Position numbers and translations under genes: made by a program | In this document: in pieces, positions 1 to 35,900 of the stretch | How the letters are laid out: every line of letters starts with the position of its first letter | Position numbering within the stretch: the stretch's first letter is position 1 | From: Rostratula benghalensis | Taxonomy: Eukaryota > Chordata > Aves > Charadriiformes > Rostratulidae | DNA: 64,000 bases | Reading direction: 5' to 3' | Assembly (NCBI GenBank): GCA_013399305.1 | Contig: VXAI01000165.1 | Coordinates: 806,360 to 870,359, forward strand | Notes under the pieces: model-generated | Databases searched by the model: none | What the model saw: only the letters and a program-made list of their open reading frames with translations | What the model was told of the DNA's origin: nothing

Positions 1-1172
1 CTATGATGTAATTATCAGGGTGTTCCCCTACCTATTACCCATGAGGAACCTGCAGCAGCTGTTGCACGTAATACAATTCAGTTTCCTCACCCGATGAAAT
101 GATGGATTTCTACTCATTCCATCCTAACCCTCGAGGAGCTTTCAGTTGTGGTGTGAACTTTAAAACTGTCTGGGGAAGCATTTCCCCTTGGCTGCCCCTG
201 GAAATATTTAGGCCAGGTGCTTTGTTTAATTCATTTGGTGAAGATTGGTGACATGAGCCAAAGGGCTTTAAAGTAAACTGTCAACACTTAAAAGCTTTGG
301 GTACTCACAGCAACAGCTGTGGAAATGAAGGGCTCCTGCCAGAAAGAGAGTGGTTTTCTCTCCAGATAATTGCTCTCTGCTACACAAGATGAAGCCTTCG
401 AATACAATCACTTTGGGTGAAAAACCACGTATTTCTTTCAGGATATCGTTACTAAGAAATACTGAAATTGAAGTCAGGGTTGGGTTCAGACATCACAGTC
501 CTCTGTTTGTGCTTTGGCTGCAACAAAACCTGCAGATCTGCTCTTTTGCTGTAGGGCTGTTTTATCTAAAAAACACAGATTCAAGGACTGACTTCTCAGG
601 GTCTGAAAACTCAAGCTCAGATCCTTACTAGCTTTATTTCACCTCTGGAGTTGGAGTCACTTCCCAGATGTTGTTTTGAACCCAAACCCTCCCTCTTAAA
701 ATACTTTCCACTGTCTCCATTCCCAACAGCCTCCTAAGTACTGTTCCCAGTCAACAATGAAATGTCAGAGGCTGGTATCCTTCCTGTCCAGGCTTGGCCA
801 TAACTCTCTACTCCCTTAGAGGATCACAGATCCCAATGGAGAGAGTCAGAGGAAATTTCATTAAACACAAGCCTGAAGGCTCACACACCCCTCTGTCACA
901 CAATCTTCCTCCACCCAACCCCTTTATTGCTCATAACCTGATTCTCCAGAGACAAGGCGGCAGATGAATCTCCTCTCTTTTAAATCCTCCAAAATACTCC
1001 TGGGAGAGGATAGCAGAAAACTCCCAGTCCATTTGACACAGCTGGTGGATGGTGAGGAATAATGGGGACAGCTGAAGGAGCAAGCAAGGGACAGGCGAAA
1101 AGGTCCATGTCCTTTGTCCTCACCGAGACCACCCATCTCACAATGTGTCTCCCATTCTTCTCTTTGTCACAG
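1..1172 (+). other. intron of the guanylate cyclase gene, no exon seen
   Basis: This stretch precedes the first recognisable cyclase exon, whose acceptor AG is at 1171-1172. The upstream exon should encode the middle of the kinase-homology domain. I looked for that signature in all plus frames and did not find it, so the exon probably lies before the window. No repeat or RNA gene was recognised here. The short open frames read as random translation. Confidence 0.6.
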
Positions 1173-22631
<21,459 letters not shown>

Positions 22632-23154
22632 ATCTGAGGTAGTAGCTGTAGGACAGTCCCAACGTAGCTCTGCTGTCTAGTGTCTGCTTATGTGTTATTT
22701 GTCTGCACTTTGCTGGTTTTAGTGTCATGCCTTTTTTCTTTTCTCTCTTTTTTTTTTTTTTCTTCTTTTTATTGTTGTGGTCAAAAGTACCTATAATACT
22801 TTTAAAGTGTCTTGTTCAAGGTGCTTGGAAGAGCAGCAAAGCTGTCTAGAGACAGTAAGAGCCTTGTTGGGCTATTTCATAGCAAATTCATGACCTGTTA
22901 TGACATGCAGTATTATTACCTGCAGTGTGTTATTGATCCACTGGATGTCGATATGGGCTGTGCCAGGAAGAGCCCAGCCCATGGTAAACACAGAGATAAA
23001 GCTGGAGTTCAAGCATGGGAGAATCCAAATTGCCTGTCGTTGCTTTCCTGTCATGTGTCTACCTCCTGCCTAGCGTAATTCTGTACCTCATGACACAAAC
23101 TAGGATGCAGCTCTGTTATTCAATGCTATGGTACCTACTGGTACAAGAAATAAA
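22632..23154 (+). other. probable cyclase 3' UTR
   Basis: Sequence from the stop codon to the first AATAAA. It includes a pyrimidine-rich tract near 22732-22770. The extent is inferred only from the signal position. Confidence 0.4.
23149..23154 (+). promoter_or_regulatory. candidate poly(A) signal AATAAA for the cyclase gene
   Basis: AATAAA lies about 520 bases after the stop, followed within 30 bases by a GT-rich stretch (TTTAGGAGGATTTGGTTGG). This fits a cleavage site, but single hexamers are common by chance in AT-rich DNA. Confidence 0.35.
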
Positions 23155-26100
23155 TGTGGATTTAGGAGGATTTGGTTGGAATTCAGAAGCTGCATGGAGT
23201 GTAACAGCATGACCTGAAGTGTCGGATCAACTAGGTGCCACCAGAGCAAGTCTGGCATAACAGCATGCACACCCACGTGTGCACACAGTGGGTCTGACGT
23301 CCTGTGAAAATGATGTGTTGTTGGGTTGTTTTTTTCTAATAATAGGTCTGAAAACAGCCCTACTGCTTCTATTCAGAGCTTCTGAACTATCTTCAAATTA
23401 ATTTCTACTTTCTTAGAAAAAAGTGTCTAGATACAGGCTGGTTACAAACCCCTAAGATACGCCATATCGAGCTGACAGATTTACTCTAAAGACTAAAGCT
23501 CCATCCAATTTTCTCACAAGGAAAAAAGCCAGCGGAGCACTTTCGGCTGTGCTACTCTTCCCCTACCACAACTTTTAAAGATTCCAGGGGGTGTTACTAG
23601 GCTGCTTTATCTCCCTTAAGAGATTTTTAATTTATTTTTTTTGTCTGAGGCTCTAGGAGCTGGGTAGAAATTCCTCATTTTAAAAAGGATTTAAATATGG
23701 GACATGCAGAGATCCGCATAAGTACTACCATATGTGAACACGCACTGCTAAATGTAAGCTCTAAGGCACAGAGACCCTGCTGATCTACACCTATGAGCAC
23801 AAGCTACCTCTCTAAGGCCAGAGAAAAAGAGGATCCCTCACTTGGGTTGGCCTTGCTTGATAAAACTGTATGTATACCAATAGTAAAAATATTTAGGACA
23901 TATATCAACCCACAGGCTTAAACTTCTTCACTGAAGCAATGCTGATTAGCAGTGCATTGTGGAGAACAGGGGTCCTCATTAGCCCACTTGGCTCAATTCA
24001 TGGGAAACAGCACAAAAAATCAATAAGTCATTTATACCTGGAGCTTTTCAGCAGTCCTAGTTCAATCCTCCTTGTGTGCATGAAGCTTTCAATGGAGGCA
24101 ATTATGTCCTCAGCTGCCGCTTGTTCCCTTGTGCCTGCTTGGTGGTTTAGTGATGTTTCCAGCTAATCTTAGACATTTATGATGAACGGGATCATGCCAT
24201 CAATAAGCACATTTTCCCTTTTTTTTTTCTCAATAAAAGATCTCAGACATAGTGATCTATCATCCATTCACCCAGTTTAAGACAGGGATCTCCATCTCAG
24301 GGCTTTTGGAGCATTCATCTGGCCTGGAGCCTAAAGGAAGGTCAAAAACTCTGCTCCCTAAGCTCAGAAAACAAAACCTTTAACCTTGAAAGAGCAATTG
24401 TGGACTGTTCTCCTTGGTGAACACTTGTTTTTGAACACAGGTGATGGTTCTGGCTAGATCTTGATAATCATGTGCTACAAAGCATGAGGAAACCAATGCA
24501 CCTCCAGTAAACTGGTGATAACCAGTAGTGATCCTTCTGCTTTCTCCTGTAGTATGACATGGGATCTTAACATGGACCTACCAACCTACCCATGCAAGTA
24601 GGATTCAGCCTGGAGCACTGTAGTTGTCAGAGACTCTTGTGCAAGGCTGGCAGATGAAACAGCAGCTAAAGACCAAGGAGGAAAAACCATGGGATCTCAA
24701 ATACTGCTAGGCAGTATCCTCAGGCAGCAGAATCCCACTCCAAACATCCTTCAGAGCTTCTGTAATGGAGAAAAGGATTTTCCTTTTTCCTTCAAGACCC
24801 AGCAGAGAACTGTCCCACAGAGAGGTCAATGACTCCCCATAATCCCTAGATAGATTTCACTTTAGAGATGAGACTCAGACCCCACCCAATTCAGAGTTCA
24901 TTGTGGAGTTCAAAGGGGCAAGATTTCACCCCAATGTGTTTGGAGATACTATATTTATGGAGGGATCCATGATGTATAAATCTCAGTGCCACCTGTATTG
25001 CTCTTTGCTGATCTTTAGATATATATGTCCTGCATGGACAAAAGACCAGTCTGGGATCACCTAAAAGTACCGAGGCTCAATTTTTAAAGTTAGTTTTTAT
25101 ATATTTTTTTTTTTTTCCCGTCAAGACTCTGCCTTTCCTTCTATTCTGACCTCTCATCCTATGAATTCAGCTTAGTGACAGGAGGTCCCTCAAGGTTTTT
25201 TCTCATTAAAAAAATACATTGAACACTCAAATCATTGGCTTTTCCTGGCCAAGCCATAGAATAGCGAGGTGTGGCTGACCAGAAGTTAAGATCAGAAAGC
25301 TGACTTAGGACAGGGTTTTTGATAAAGATTCTCTCTGTCCTCAAATGTGAAACCCCCCCCCAACACAGAAAACCATACAATTACTACACCTTCAGCCCCA
25401 CTCAGGCATAATGTCAGATGATCTTGCCTGCATGATCTCTCCAAAGATTAAAACCAGAATTGCAGAAAACAAACACTCATTTCTATTGATTTTTTTCCTG
25501 CATCCTATCTTTCTTCTCTTTTTCCTTTCTTTTCTTCTCCCTAGCTGCATCAGCTACTTCTTCTCTCTTGCTATTCAGGGACATCTCCCAGCAACACACT
25601 GGAAGACATATCTTCTTTGTCCAACACTGGAGTGGCCTAAAAAAAAAAAAGTTCCCTTCTTACTTTAATGGTTGTAAAATATTTGGGAAAATCTTTGACA
25701 AAGGCAGCAGCTCTTTCTCATAAAATCCTCCACTGAATCCTAAATCACAATGGGCTGATACATTTGGGTAATTTCTTAAGTTTCAGCAGTTTGCCTCCAC
25801 TGTTTTTTGCTCTTCATTGTCCTTGGTCTCCCACTGAGTATGAGGGTGAAGGGACCATGACGTGTGCTGAGTTTGGAGGTCCTGGCACTTCTTCTGTTGC
25901 ATCCAGATTTGATAGCCAGTCCTCAAGCACGAGTAACCAGAACATCAAACACCGTGGGCAGAACCTTAGGTCAAATAATAAAATAAAATTGCCTTGAATT
26001 ATAACAATAAAGCATTAGATTTGTGGTGTTACAGTACAAATTGTCCTTGTGGTCAACCCTGCATATCTGGTCTGGTTGCCACTGTTACTACTTGACTTTG

Positions 26101-28086
26101 CTATAGTCTTATACATACCTTAAAGTATATGCAGATACTTTATATATATATCAAATAGACAGCTTATCCTGTGCTGTCACTAAAGGCAGTTTCATTAGGC
26201 TGCTCAACAATTCTGTATTTATAATTGGTCATTAGGGTGACTAGTCCTTGCGCCCAATAACATTTGCTCCCTTCCTTTCAAGACCTCACATCTTACACTC
26301 TTGGGACCCCTGTTTCATGTAGTCAGTTTTACATATATTTCTGTTCTAAAGTAATTGCTTTTTTCATTGTACACAGCAATGATGTGTACAATTTAAAGCC
26401 ATATATATCTGTAAATACAAAATAGTTTCTCAACTAATTAATTTCAATAACTGTATAATCACAATGGTATTATTATTATGGGTTAGAATTTGGTTCTTTT
26501 TGGTTTACAACAGCTGGAATATTATTTTATTCTGTTATACACAATAAATTTGTTCTCATGCGGTGCTTTATGTAGGACAGGAATAGCTGCATTGTTGAAT
26601 TCTACCAAAAACCTTGCTATTCACTCAGCTCCTGGCCTTCTACAAGTCTTGAAGTTCGTTTTGTCTCTGAAACCCCCTTTACATTATGATAAATCTGTGC
26701 CTCCTGACAGATAGTAGAACCTGGGCATCAGGAATACTTAGGGCATCTTCACAAATGATCCTCTTCAGCTCCATCACATCGCTTTAGTAGCCTGGATCTA
26801 GATAGTCTCCCAGTTAGCCCAGCTCTTAAATCCAGCAGATATTACTCTCTCAGGAACAGTGCCAGGCTAAGGCAGTGAAACAACATCTGGATCTGAGGTG
26901 GATGACAGGGATTTCTGGTTCTCTGCCCATCCTGTCATGGGCTTGGTGAGATCACGGGGCAGTCAGAGCAGCTGGACTTTCAGATTTCTCATCGGTGGTA
27001 GTGAATGACCTCAAACCCAGAGAAACCCAGGTGATGAACAGGGAATCTCTGTTATCAGCTAGGGACCTTATGAAGCTTGTAATGTGCACTTAGGAATGTT
27101 TTTCATGAGCAACTGAAAGCCTCTCATGTTCTTCATTTAAATGTAATTTACATTTGTAAAGTGGGTACCCTTGGATGAAAGCTCTATGTATCCCATTAAC
27201 CCATGCAACAGCTCCAGCAGTTGTATGGTCTACTGGGACCACCACAGCATCCCTCCTTGCCTGGTGCTTCTTGATAGCTTTGAGAACTTCTAATATTTCT
27301 GCTTTGTCTGACACAAAATGGTGCAAAAAGAAAGGCTATCCCTTAGCAAGCAGGGTTGCTAACTCCTCCTTTCTTCCCTGTTTTACAGCTTCAACTGGCC
27401 AGATGTGCTGACCAGGAAACTCAAATCTGTCCTGAGGGGCACAAAGAGGACACTGACAAAAGCAACCTTTAAAGAGCTGGGGAGCATGAAGGAGGCCGAA
27501 ATAAGTATTGAAGACGATGAAATCTGAGAAGAGCACAGCAAAGAAACAGTAAGACCAGGATGGACACCCTGAAGCCAACCCAGCAGAGGAGCTCACACCC
27601 TCCATTTAATTCCCTTCCAGCCAAAGGCAGTATAATTGATGAAGCCTCTTAGCTCTTGCAGAGGGTGAACCTGAGCAGGCAGATGAATCCTGACCATCAC
27701 CTCTTGTGAAACTGGGCGCCACCTCAGAGCTGTATGTGTGCATTTTTGTCAGGGATCCATTGGGGGGAAGTGATTATGTTGGTGATGATAGTGCCAGCTC
27801 TTCATCAGCATCTGTCACAAGGGTGAGGACAGAAAACATTTTAGCTAGGTCTGCACAGCAGCACAACCATGTCCAGCTGCACTTGGGCCTGGGTTTGAAC
27901 AGTAATGCCATGTGCTAAAATAGTTTAACTGTTTTACATTAAATAGATTTTTTGTTGTTGTTGTAGGAAACTCTGGCTTCATGAAAATCAGTGCAATTGA
28001 GAAGAAAATGATTTTGACAACAACAAAAAATATTTGTTACTCCCCCACAAGGGGAAATTTGGAATCAAAATGTTTTGTTCCTGTGT

Positions 28087-28131
28087 GTCAATTTAAGCTG
28101 AAACAATTTCTTTTAAATTGACATTTCAGCT
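28087..28131. repeat. AT-rich inverted repeats
   Basis: GTCAATTTAA at 28087-28096 is exactly inverted as TTAAATTGAC at 28113-28122. AGCTGAAA at 28096-28103 is inverted as TTTCAGCT at 28124-28131. The two stems are mutually exclusive. The surrounding 250 bases repeat short motifs such as AAATGNNAAAATG and TTTGAAATGAAAC, suggesting an old decayed transposon or satellite that I cannot name. Confidence 0.5.
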
Positions 28132-29549
28132 GCAAATGCCATTTTAATGCTATTTTCAAACTGAAATGACAGTTTTGAAATGAAACAGTTTGGTATGAAT
28201 CAATATTTGTTTCCAAATGCCAAAATGTGATTCCTCTCAAAATGTCAAAATATGTTATCTTCACAATTTCAGATCTGCACTGGAAGAACATTTTGTTTTG
28301 CTTTTTACACACACACATATAGCATATCTAAAACATTTTATGCTTTTCATCCCAAAGCAGGATGAAATGGAATGCCAAGATATTGGAAAACTGAGATGCA
28401 GAAGATTACATTCTGCAGTTCCTTTAGCTCAGTAACACTCATAAGATATGAATTTTCCTTCCTGCAAAAGTGGAGCTGAGGGAATGAAAAGTACATCACT
28501 GAAGCAGTGCAAAGCCTAGAACACATTAATCTTTTTCCTTCCCAATCTCCAAGTGGTCTCAAAGGCACTTGTCTTCAAAGTAAGCCTCCCAGTGGGTAAA
28601 AATACCTTTCTGCAAAGGGCCAGCATTTGGCCTGCAGGCACTTCTCACAGAGCACACTTCATCAAGGTCAAACAATTTTCTTCTTCTTGGCCACTTCTCC
28701 TTCCAGGATTTTTACTCCTGTTCAACATCTGGCTTCTAACAAACCTCTGGGAATTATTATTCTCTCTCCTGCAAAATGAAGAGAACAGCAGGTATGGCAT
28801 TTGAATCAATATGACCACCAGAAGGTGCTCATAGAAAACACAGAGACATTTCTCAAGCTCAGTTTGAACTTTTCTCATCAGAGCAACCAGGGCAAATTTA
28901 TATAAATCAGATGATAAATAAGAGTCAACAACCACTCACCAAACCTTCTTTGGTTATTGCAAGTACCTTTATGAGACAAGGCAAGCTAGATTCCACAAAG
29001 TTGAAGAAGATACTATTTTTACAACTAATTCACTGTAGCAAGTGGAAAACACGAGTACTTTCAACAGTAAGAATGATTTGGAATAGAAACATCTGAAAAG
29101 TGAAAATGGAAGGGAAATTTGTTAATGTTCTTAAATAATGAGGTTTTACTCTGCGGTACCTGGTTTGGGGAAAGAAGCTTTTGCCTATTTGGTAATAAGA
29201 GTTGATATTCCAGGTGGGGGAAGCTGGTCCTTGAAAGACACCTCTCAAAAGGCTTGTGTGACACTTGAGCTGTCAAACAGGGCTCAGGTAAAATTTCACT
29301 TTCTCCTCTCTGCTCACCCTCTGCAAATTCATTCAGGAATAAACTCCTGTGGAAGAGACATGGGCCAGGCAGTTCAGACAAAACATGCCTTAATATACAG
29401 TTCCAGGGAGGGACGTTATCTGGACTGATCTGTGCAAAATGAATTTAAAATCAAATAATTTCCGTAATTCATATCTTTTTAGCTCTGTTACTAGTGGTGT
29501 GGGTTCAGTAAACCTGACCATATGTCTTGGCTAAAGAGAATTGCAAGTT

Positions 29550-29710
29550 ACAGAATCTCAGAATTGTTACAGTTGGAAAGGTCCTCTGAGATCATCCAGC
29601 CTCACCTAGCCCTGTGAGGTGCAGTCTGAGACCAATGCTCGATAAACCTTTCAGTGAAGAAATGTTTCCTCATACCCAATCTAAACCTCCCCTGGTGTAA
29701 CTCAGATCCT
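29550..29710 (-). repeat. CR1 LINE 3' fragment
   Basis: Diverged minus-strand copy. The plus strand shows AGAATCTCAGAATTGTTACA, TTGGAAAGGTCCTCTGAGAT and then CCAATCTAAACCTCCCCTGG. It is about 160 bases long. Confidence 0.75.
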
Positions 29711-32430
29711 AAAATGGGCACCTACAACTGTCTAGCACAGCCATCCCTTAACTTCACTGACCATTGGCAAGGTCTCCATTTAAGCAATAGAGTCTGGTGT
29801 ATGCAGAGATACCCAAATTGAGATATCTATGCCCAAACACAGGTGCTTAATGCCATTCGGGATGTCCTAGAGTACCCACAACATCCAAACAGAGCTGATA
29901 AATAAGACACAAGGGCCAGCTATTTTGCAATAGCAGCTGGAGGCCAGACAGGAGACCCCAAGATCTGAAATATTACTAGACATGTGTGTTTAATGAGATA
30001 CAACTTTAAAGTTGAGGTGTCTTGACCCAAAAGTGGGTGCCATCCCAGATATCTGCATTCAGATGGATGAACCGTGCCCTAAAAGTACTTGCCATCAACT
30101 CTAACAGAAGCTGCACTCATCAGCTCAGGTGGAAAAACCGGTGTCACAGATGACTAAAGTCAAGTTGGATGGACCTCACTCCCACACAGATACCATCATC
30201 GTTTCACAGTAGGTACTGGACTCCCCTGACCTTTTCCCTGGGTCTAGAAACACTGCCTCTTGGCTTGTCTAGACATGCTATGCCTCTCCAAAACACGTGT
30301 TCTTCCCAGAACACAGGCAAAATGGATGTAAAGAAGATACATATGAGCAGAAAACGTAAAGGCTGTGAAGCCACTTTCCCTTGAAATCCTTCCCATTGAT
30401 CCATTTAACTGGTAATGTGACAGTGAGCAGGAAGGACAGTGACCTTCTATTCCTGCTGTACATCAAATTAAACATTTATAAATACATGAGGAAAAAACCC
30501 AAACTCACACCTCTTCAATCTGCCACTGTGCATATATACTCTCCTTCACATCCACACATATGTAAAGATACATATATATTTCAGTTTGGGGGTACTCAGT
30601 TTTTCATTTCATGTTTATCCACTCAGTAATAATCTTTGGAGTGAGTGTTTTTGTTAATGCAAGATGAGACATTTTAAGAAAATATTGGGTAGCCAAAACC
30701 TGAATTTTCCAGCTGAAGATGATTTAAACAAGACTTCAGTCTGCCCTTCTGAACACAGTTTTTGGATTCTTTCTTCAGCCCATAGTCTTCTAAAATAAAC
30801 AACATTCTTTGAATTTATTTTGAAAAATAGAATAGTAAATCTGTGGGAAAGGGTAGCAGAGAAGCAAAGTTCTGATCACTGATGACTTTAGTAATCCCAG
30901 GATAATTCTTAATTCTCTTTGAAGCCAGTGGTATTTTTTTTCTCTTAATTTCAACAGGAAAAGGCCAAGGACTCATCCCTGAGTGTGATAACCTCTGCTG
31001 TTAGAGAGCCATAAAATATATTTATATTTTCCTGGCATTGTTCTGTTTAGAGAGGTTTAGGTTTACTCATGAGATTTCTTCCCATACTAACTGCAATTAC
31101 TGTATCAAGCTCTTTTCTGGTTATTTTGCTCCTAAAACTAGTCTTTGGACGTTGTAATGAGGAAGATGGGGGTTGGAAGCAGCAAATGTGATTTTTGTAG
31201 CTCCGCAGCAGACTTCTCGGGTGATTGTGGATAAGTCACTTGGTGGATTTCTTGGATAGTGAAGCGCACATTGTAGAAACCACTATCAGCAAGAACCTAC
31301 CATGTGATTGCCAGAGGTTTTACCACTAAAGTTATAGGGTGAATTTTAATGTAATTGTGCAAATTCGCTGAGAGCTGTAGAAGAGGTATTTATGCACACT
31401 ATGTACTGTCTGAATAGAGTTCATATTTCATACAGTATTTTTAACAGTGAATAAAACCCAAATGCCAATAAAGATCCTTGGAGACCTATCCCTCCACCTG
31501 AAAGTTTTTGTTCTTTGTATATTTATCTCCATCTCGGTTTTCTTTCCAGCTCTCATTGCAGATAAGGTGACCTCTATGGAGATCCCTGTTCACATATTCA
31601 CTCTATTATTCAGTAATTTAGAGGTAGATCCCCAAAAGATTTCCAAATACATAAATAAACAGCAGGACAGCCAAGCACAGGAGGTATGAAGAGATGTATA
31701 AAAACCCATGGAAGGTATGGAGTAGCCACTGCTTGGATGGGTGTCAAAACAGATGCAAGGAAAGTTTCCCATGACAGAGGATACTGAAATGGGGAAGGGC
31801 AATACCACTCCCCACAGCACATTTCTCATTGGAAAATATCTAAGTGTTTCTTGGGGGGGTTGGGACTGCAGCCAGGTGAAAGCAGGAACAGAGCTGAGGG
31901 TAAGTCTTCCACAGCATTACCCTTCTTTGAACTCATGAAACTATGTTGTCTTTGTCCTGACATCCTCATGCAAAAACATCAGCGTGTCTTGCTTCCCTGA
32001 CGCTCGTATTATTTACCTTGGCGTTGTAGAGACATGTCCTTCAGCCATGAGGTCAGGGACAGCTCTATGGTCACTACACAGTCAACTGTTTCTCCTCACG
32101 CCAGCAATGGATTTTTCCCCTTGTTGAATACGTCATGGGAGACATCAGGGCAATCTGTTCCCTTCTGTCTGTGCAACCAAGAACATGGTCTAGCAAGGTC
32201 CTGTGCACAGGGAAACCCTCATTCCTCCACCCGCCCATTCACACGCTGTAGCAGCAGTCATCAGCTGGATGCAAGTCCATGGACATCTCTGGTGAAGGTG
32301 GGCTAAGGATTTCCTCCTGCTGTAGCCACACATCCTTGCATTTCCCTTCAATCGTGCCATGAAGTCCTAATGTGACTCTCATCACTGACATAATTTGTAT
32401 TAAAAAATAACTGTTTGAATATAAGAATAA

Positions 32431-32960
32431 AATCACAGAAGCACAGTATGGTCAAAGTTGGAAGGGACCTTTCAAGTCATCAAGTCCAACAGTCATCCTA
32501 ACACTGCTAAAACCTCCACTAAACCATGTCCCTCAGCACCACACCTGCCCAGCTTTTAAATACCTTCATACTTGAAGGAATACCTTCAGGGATGGTGACT
32601 CCAACACTTCTCTGAGCAATGAAATGAAGTACATTAAGTTCTGCAGGGCTTAATGGAATCCCTTTAAGCAGTCACTAAATTCACAGTAAAAGCCATTCTT
32701 AGACTTATTAGAAACTTATGCAGGAATAGACATAGTAATTAATTTTAAAATCCTAAAATAAATTTTAAAATCTCTGAGCAGCCTGTTCCAATGCTTGACA
32801 ACCCTTTTGATGAGCCCATTTTCCATGATACCCAATCTAAATCTCCCCTGGTGCAACTTGAGGCCATCACGTCTTGTCCTATCAGTCACTTGTTACTTGG
32901 GAGAAGAGACTGACCCCCACCTCTCCACAACTTCCTTTTAGATAGTTGTATAGGTGGGAG
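32431..32960 (-). repeat. CR1 LINE 3' fragment split by a later insertion
   Basis: The two CR1 parts are 32431-32618 and 32781-32960. They join smoothly if 152 inserted bases plus one copy of a 10-base direct repeat are removed. The minus-strand 3' end shows TGTGCTTCTGTGATTTT. Within the left part, a stretch around ATACCTTCA is duplicated in tandem (about 32562-32590). Confidence 0.85.
32619..32770. mobile_element. 152-base insertion with 10-bp target duplication, family unknown
   Basis: The inserted segment is flanked by TCTCTGAGCA at 32609-32618 and again at 32771-32780. Its right part is AT-rich with two copies of AATTTTAAAA, the second at its very end. It shows no recognisable RNA gene, CR1 terminus or long inverted ends. 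The duplication argues for insertion by a transposon or retroposition. Confidence 0.6.
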
Positions 32961-35900
32961 AAGGCAGAGGAACTGGAACTCTACACACTCTTGCTGACGC
33001 CCTATGAAATGGTGGCCTTAGATAAAGCTTTTGCAGGTAAAGCTCAGACTGGTGAAGAGCTATGGAAATGCTGTGTCAGCTTGTGAGAACAGCATTGTAG
33101 GACACAGACAGCTGATGTAAGAGGAGATAGGGTTAGCACATAGACGTGGACCAGACCTCCCAAAAAAGTACTATGAGCCATTGCATCCAGGAGGATTTCC
33201 GGACCCTGGGTCATTGCAATCCCCTCCTCCAGCATCCTGCATCTTGAGGGTGGGCAGCGGCATGCAGGTGTCCTGGGGCAGTGAGACAGACAAGCAGGTG
33301 AAGCTTTTCAGTGTTTGTCTATCACCCAGGATACTCCCCCAGTCTTTATCCAATGACCACAAGGGAGGTTTCCTGAGCTGATGAAACCAGCTCCATGTTC
33401 TGTGCAGTGTAAGAAGCACCTAATGCTTTTCCTCTGGTGCTCATGACTTTACAGCTGTTGGTATTACATTTCTTTCACCATCTTTTTCCTCATTCACTAG
33501 AGTTCCTCACAATTCTCCCTGAGCCTCACCACAGATGTCAGTCTCCCTTGGTTCCCCTTCCCTTCTTGACCAATGTCCCTGAGCATCTCTCAATTCTGCT
33601 AAAAAGCACAGGGGCCAGCAGGGGACTGTGAGGATCACCCATAAAAGCTGTTGCACAATAAATCCTGGTCATGTAATTCTCCTCTTTGCTTCCTGTCCTC
33701 CCCATGAGTCTTGATCCACAGGATTTTCCCTTCACTTTGTCATAACTCGGTGCAATACAGTCTCCTTTCCTGCACAGGACATGGCTAGGATCTCCTGAAA
33801 GTCAAGAAGAATTTTATCAGCTGGTTCTCTTTTATTGACTGCTTCATTGAAAATTTAAAATTAATTTATTCAAAGGAATTAAATATCCCTTTTGCTACTA
33901 TCTCTTTGCAACCTGGGGCCAAACTAGATAGTACTGGCTGCAGCCACAGTTGAAAAAAAAAAATAAACAAAAACAGTACAACAAAATGAAAATAAATACA
34001 TTGATTTTCACAAATCTAGATATCCAGAACATTTTTCATTAACATATGTAGAGAAGATTGGGGAAACTCAATATAAGGGCAAGGACCAAAGCTGAAGTGT
34101 GTTATATCTACACAGGCCTGATGTCCAAATGAAAACCACAAGACGACGCATGAGATTCCAGTTGGTCTTGAGCAGAAGGCATTTATTAGCGCTGAAGCTT
34201 TTTTGCTATTGTTGTCAAGGTTGGCCAAGTTGCAAATGCTCTGCAGTTTTCAGATGGAAAACGGTCTGGTTTTCTAACAGTTTGTTTGCCAGAAAGCTCA
34301 GCTACCCTTCTGCTGGGCTATCTCCGTTACCCGTTCCAGCCTCTTGCTGCAAAGCAACCCCGGAGGCAGATGTCTCCGATCCAACCTCCACATCCAATTT
34401 CCTTCTTTATTTATTTTCTCGCTCAGAAGCTGGAGCCGAAATAACATTTCAAAATATTGAAATCCTGCAGGAAACCAACTGACCTTTCTCCACGCTAGTC
34501 AGAAAAACTGAGGGCAGGAAGAGAAGGCAGCAAAACAGACTGAGACGTGGCTGGAGCTCTGGTCTTCAGGTCTTTGCTCATCAGGAGCAGTGCACCGCCC
34601 AAACGCCGCGTAGCACAGAGTAATATCTGATGGTAGATGTACTGCAATTAACTGCTTTAATAACCGTGGCTTATTGAATATTTCTTCTGTTGTAGGACCA
34701 GAGGGGTTTAACTATGCATGAGAGTCTGGTAGTGTAGAAACTCCTTATGCCTCTCTGCACGAGCGCTTTATTCTGGTACGTTATTGCTTTAAAGAACAAA
34801 GATGAAAATTGTTAATCTGAACACTTCTGATTTTAAAGGAAGTTCAGGCTTGGCTCTGAACACGCATTTTGTGACTCAGGGCTGTTTGCAATAAGAAAGC
34901 ATCATAGGAGCTGAGCATTCCTTGCCAATCCTTGTTTTTGAGCCGTCTGCGAAATCTTGGCACCGTGTCCTGAGAATGCAGTGTGGAAATAAAGCTTTTG
35001 TTTAACCTACTTGTGTGGGCTCCCTGCGGAGGTGATTGTCTGCCTGGCCGAATCTGTAACTCTAGCTCCCCAAACACCAGCATTGCGTAGAAAGCACCGG
35101 AGGGAATAATCACAGGTTGCTATCCAAATAAGGTGCCAAATTTTATTCATGGAGAGATGTCAGCGAGGTTGCTCCAAGTGATGGCACCTGCCAGGACCAC
35201 AACACGATCAGGCCCAGAAAAAAGGAAATACGGCCCAAGTCTCATGGTGGGTCCAAGGCTGGGGTCCAATCTGTAGGGTGACCCAGTGAATGCTGCTTCT
35301 TGGGCTGTGGAGAGGAGGGATCAGCCTGGAAACCTTATCCTCTCTACCCCTACTGCTGTAGCTTTGCCCTGGTGGCTCAGTGTTGGGAAGGATGCAGACT
35401 GTCCAACACCTGTGTGTGTGGAGCAGGACAGGAGATAGGAGACCAGGCTAGAATAAAAAGGTTTTTGTTTAAGTGGGATGAACCTGCCTTGTTGTATGTT
35501 CAAGCACTGTTCTCCCCATGTTCTCAGCCAGCAGGAGATGGGCAGGTGGAAAGGACTGAGTGAAGGAACTCCCTAGCTGGAAAGTCCTCTGGCTGTGGTG
35601 GGACAGTAGGTTTCACATCCTGAGAGGGCTCCAGCAAATCATTCTCCCATATCTGGAACATTAGGCTGCCTGAGTACTGAGAACAAGCCACTTCACTATG
35701 GCCTTAGAAATGGAACAGCACAAAGGGATGCCCCTCAGAAAGCAATGGTGACACCTGCATGATTAAGTGACACCCTTCCCTGACACTAGGGCCACCTAAT
35801 ATACTGCCTTGCCTTCCCAGACACCCAAACTACGTGGTGGGAATATCTTGGGCCCCGGATATGTCCCAAGATTTTTTGGGGTGGTCCTGGTTGGCCAAAG

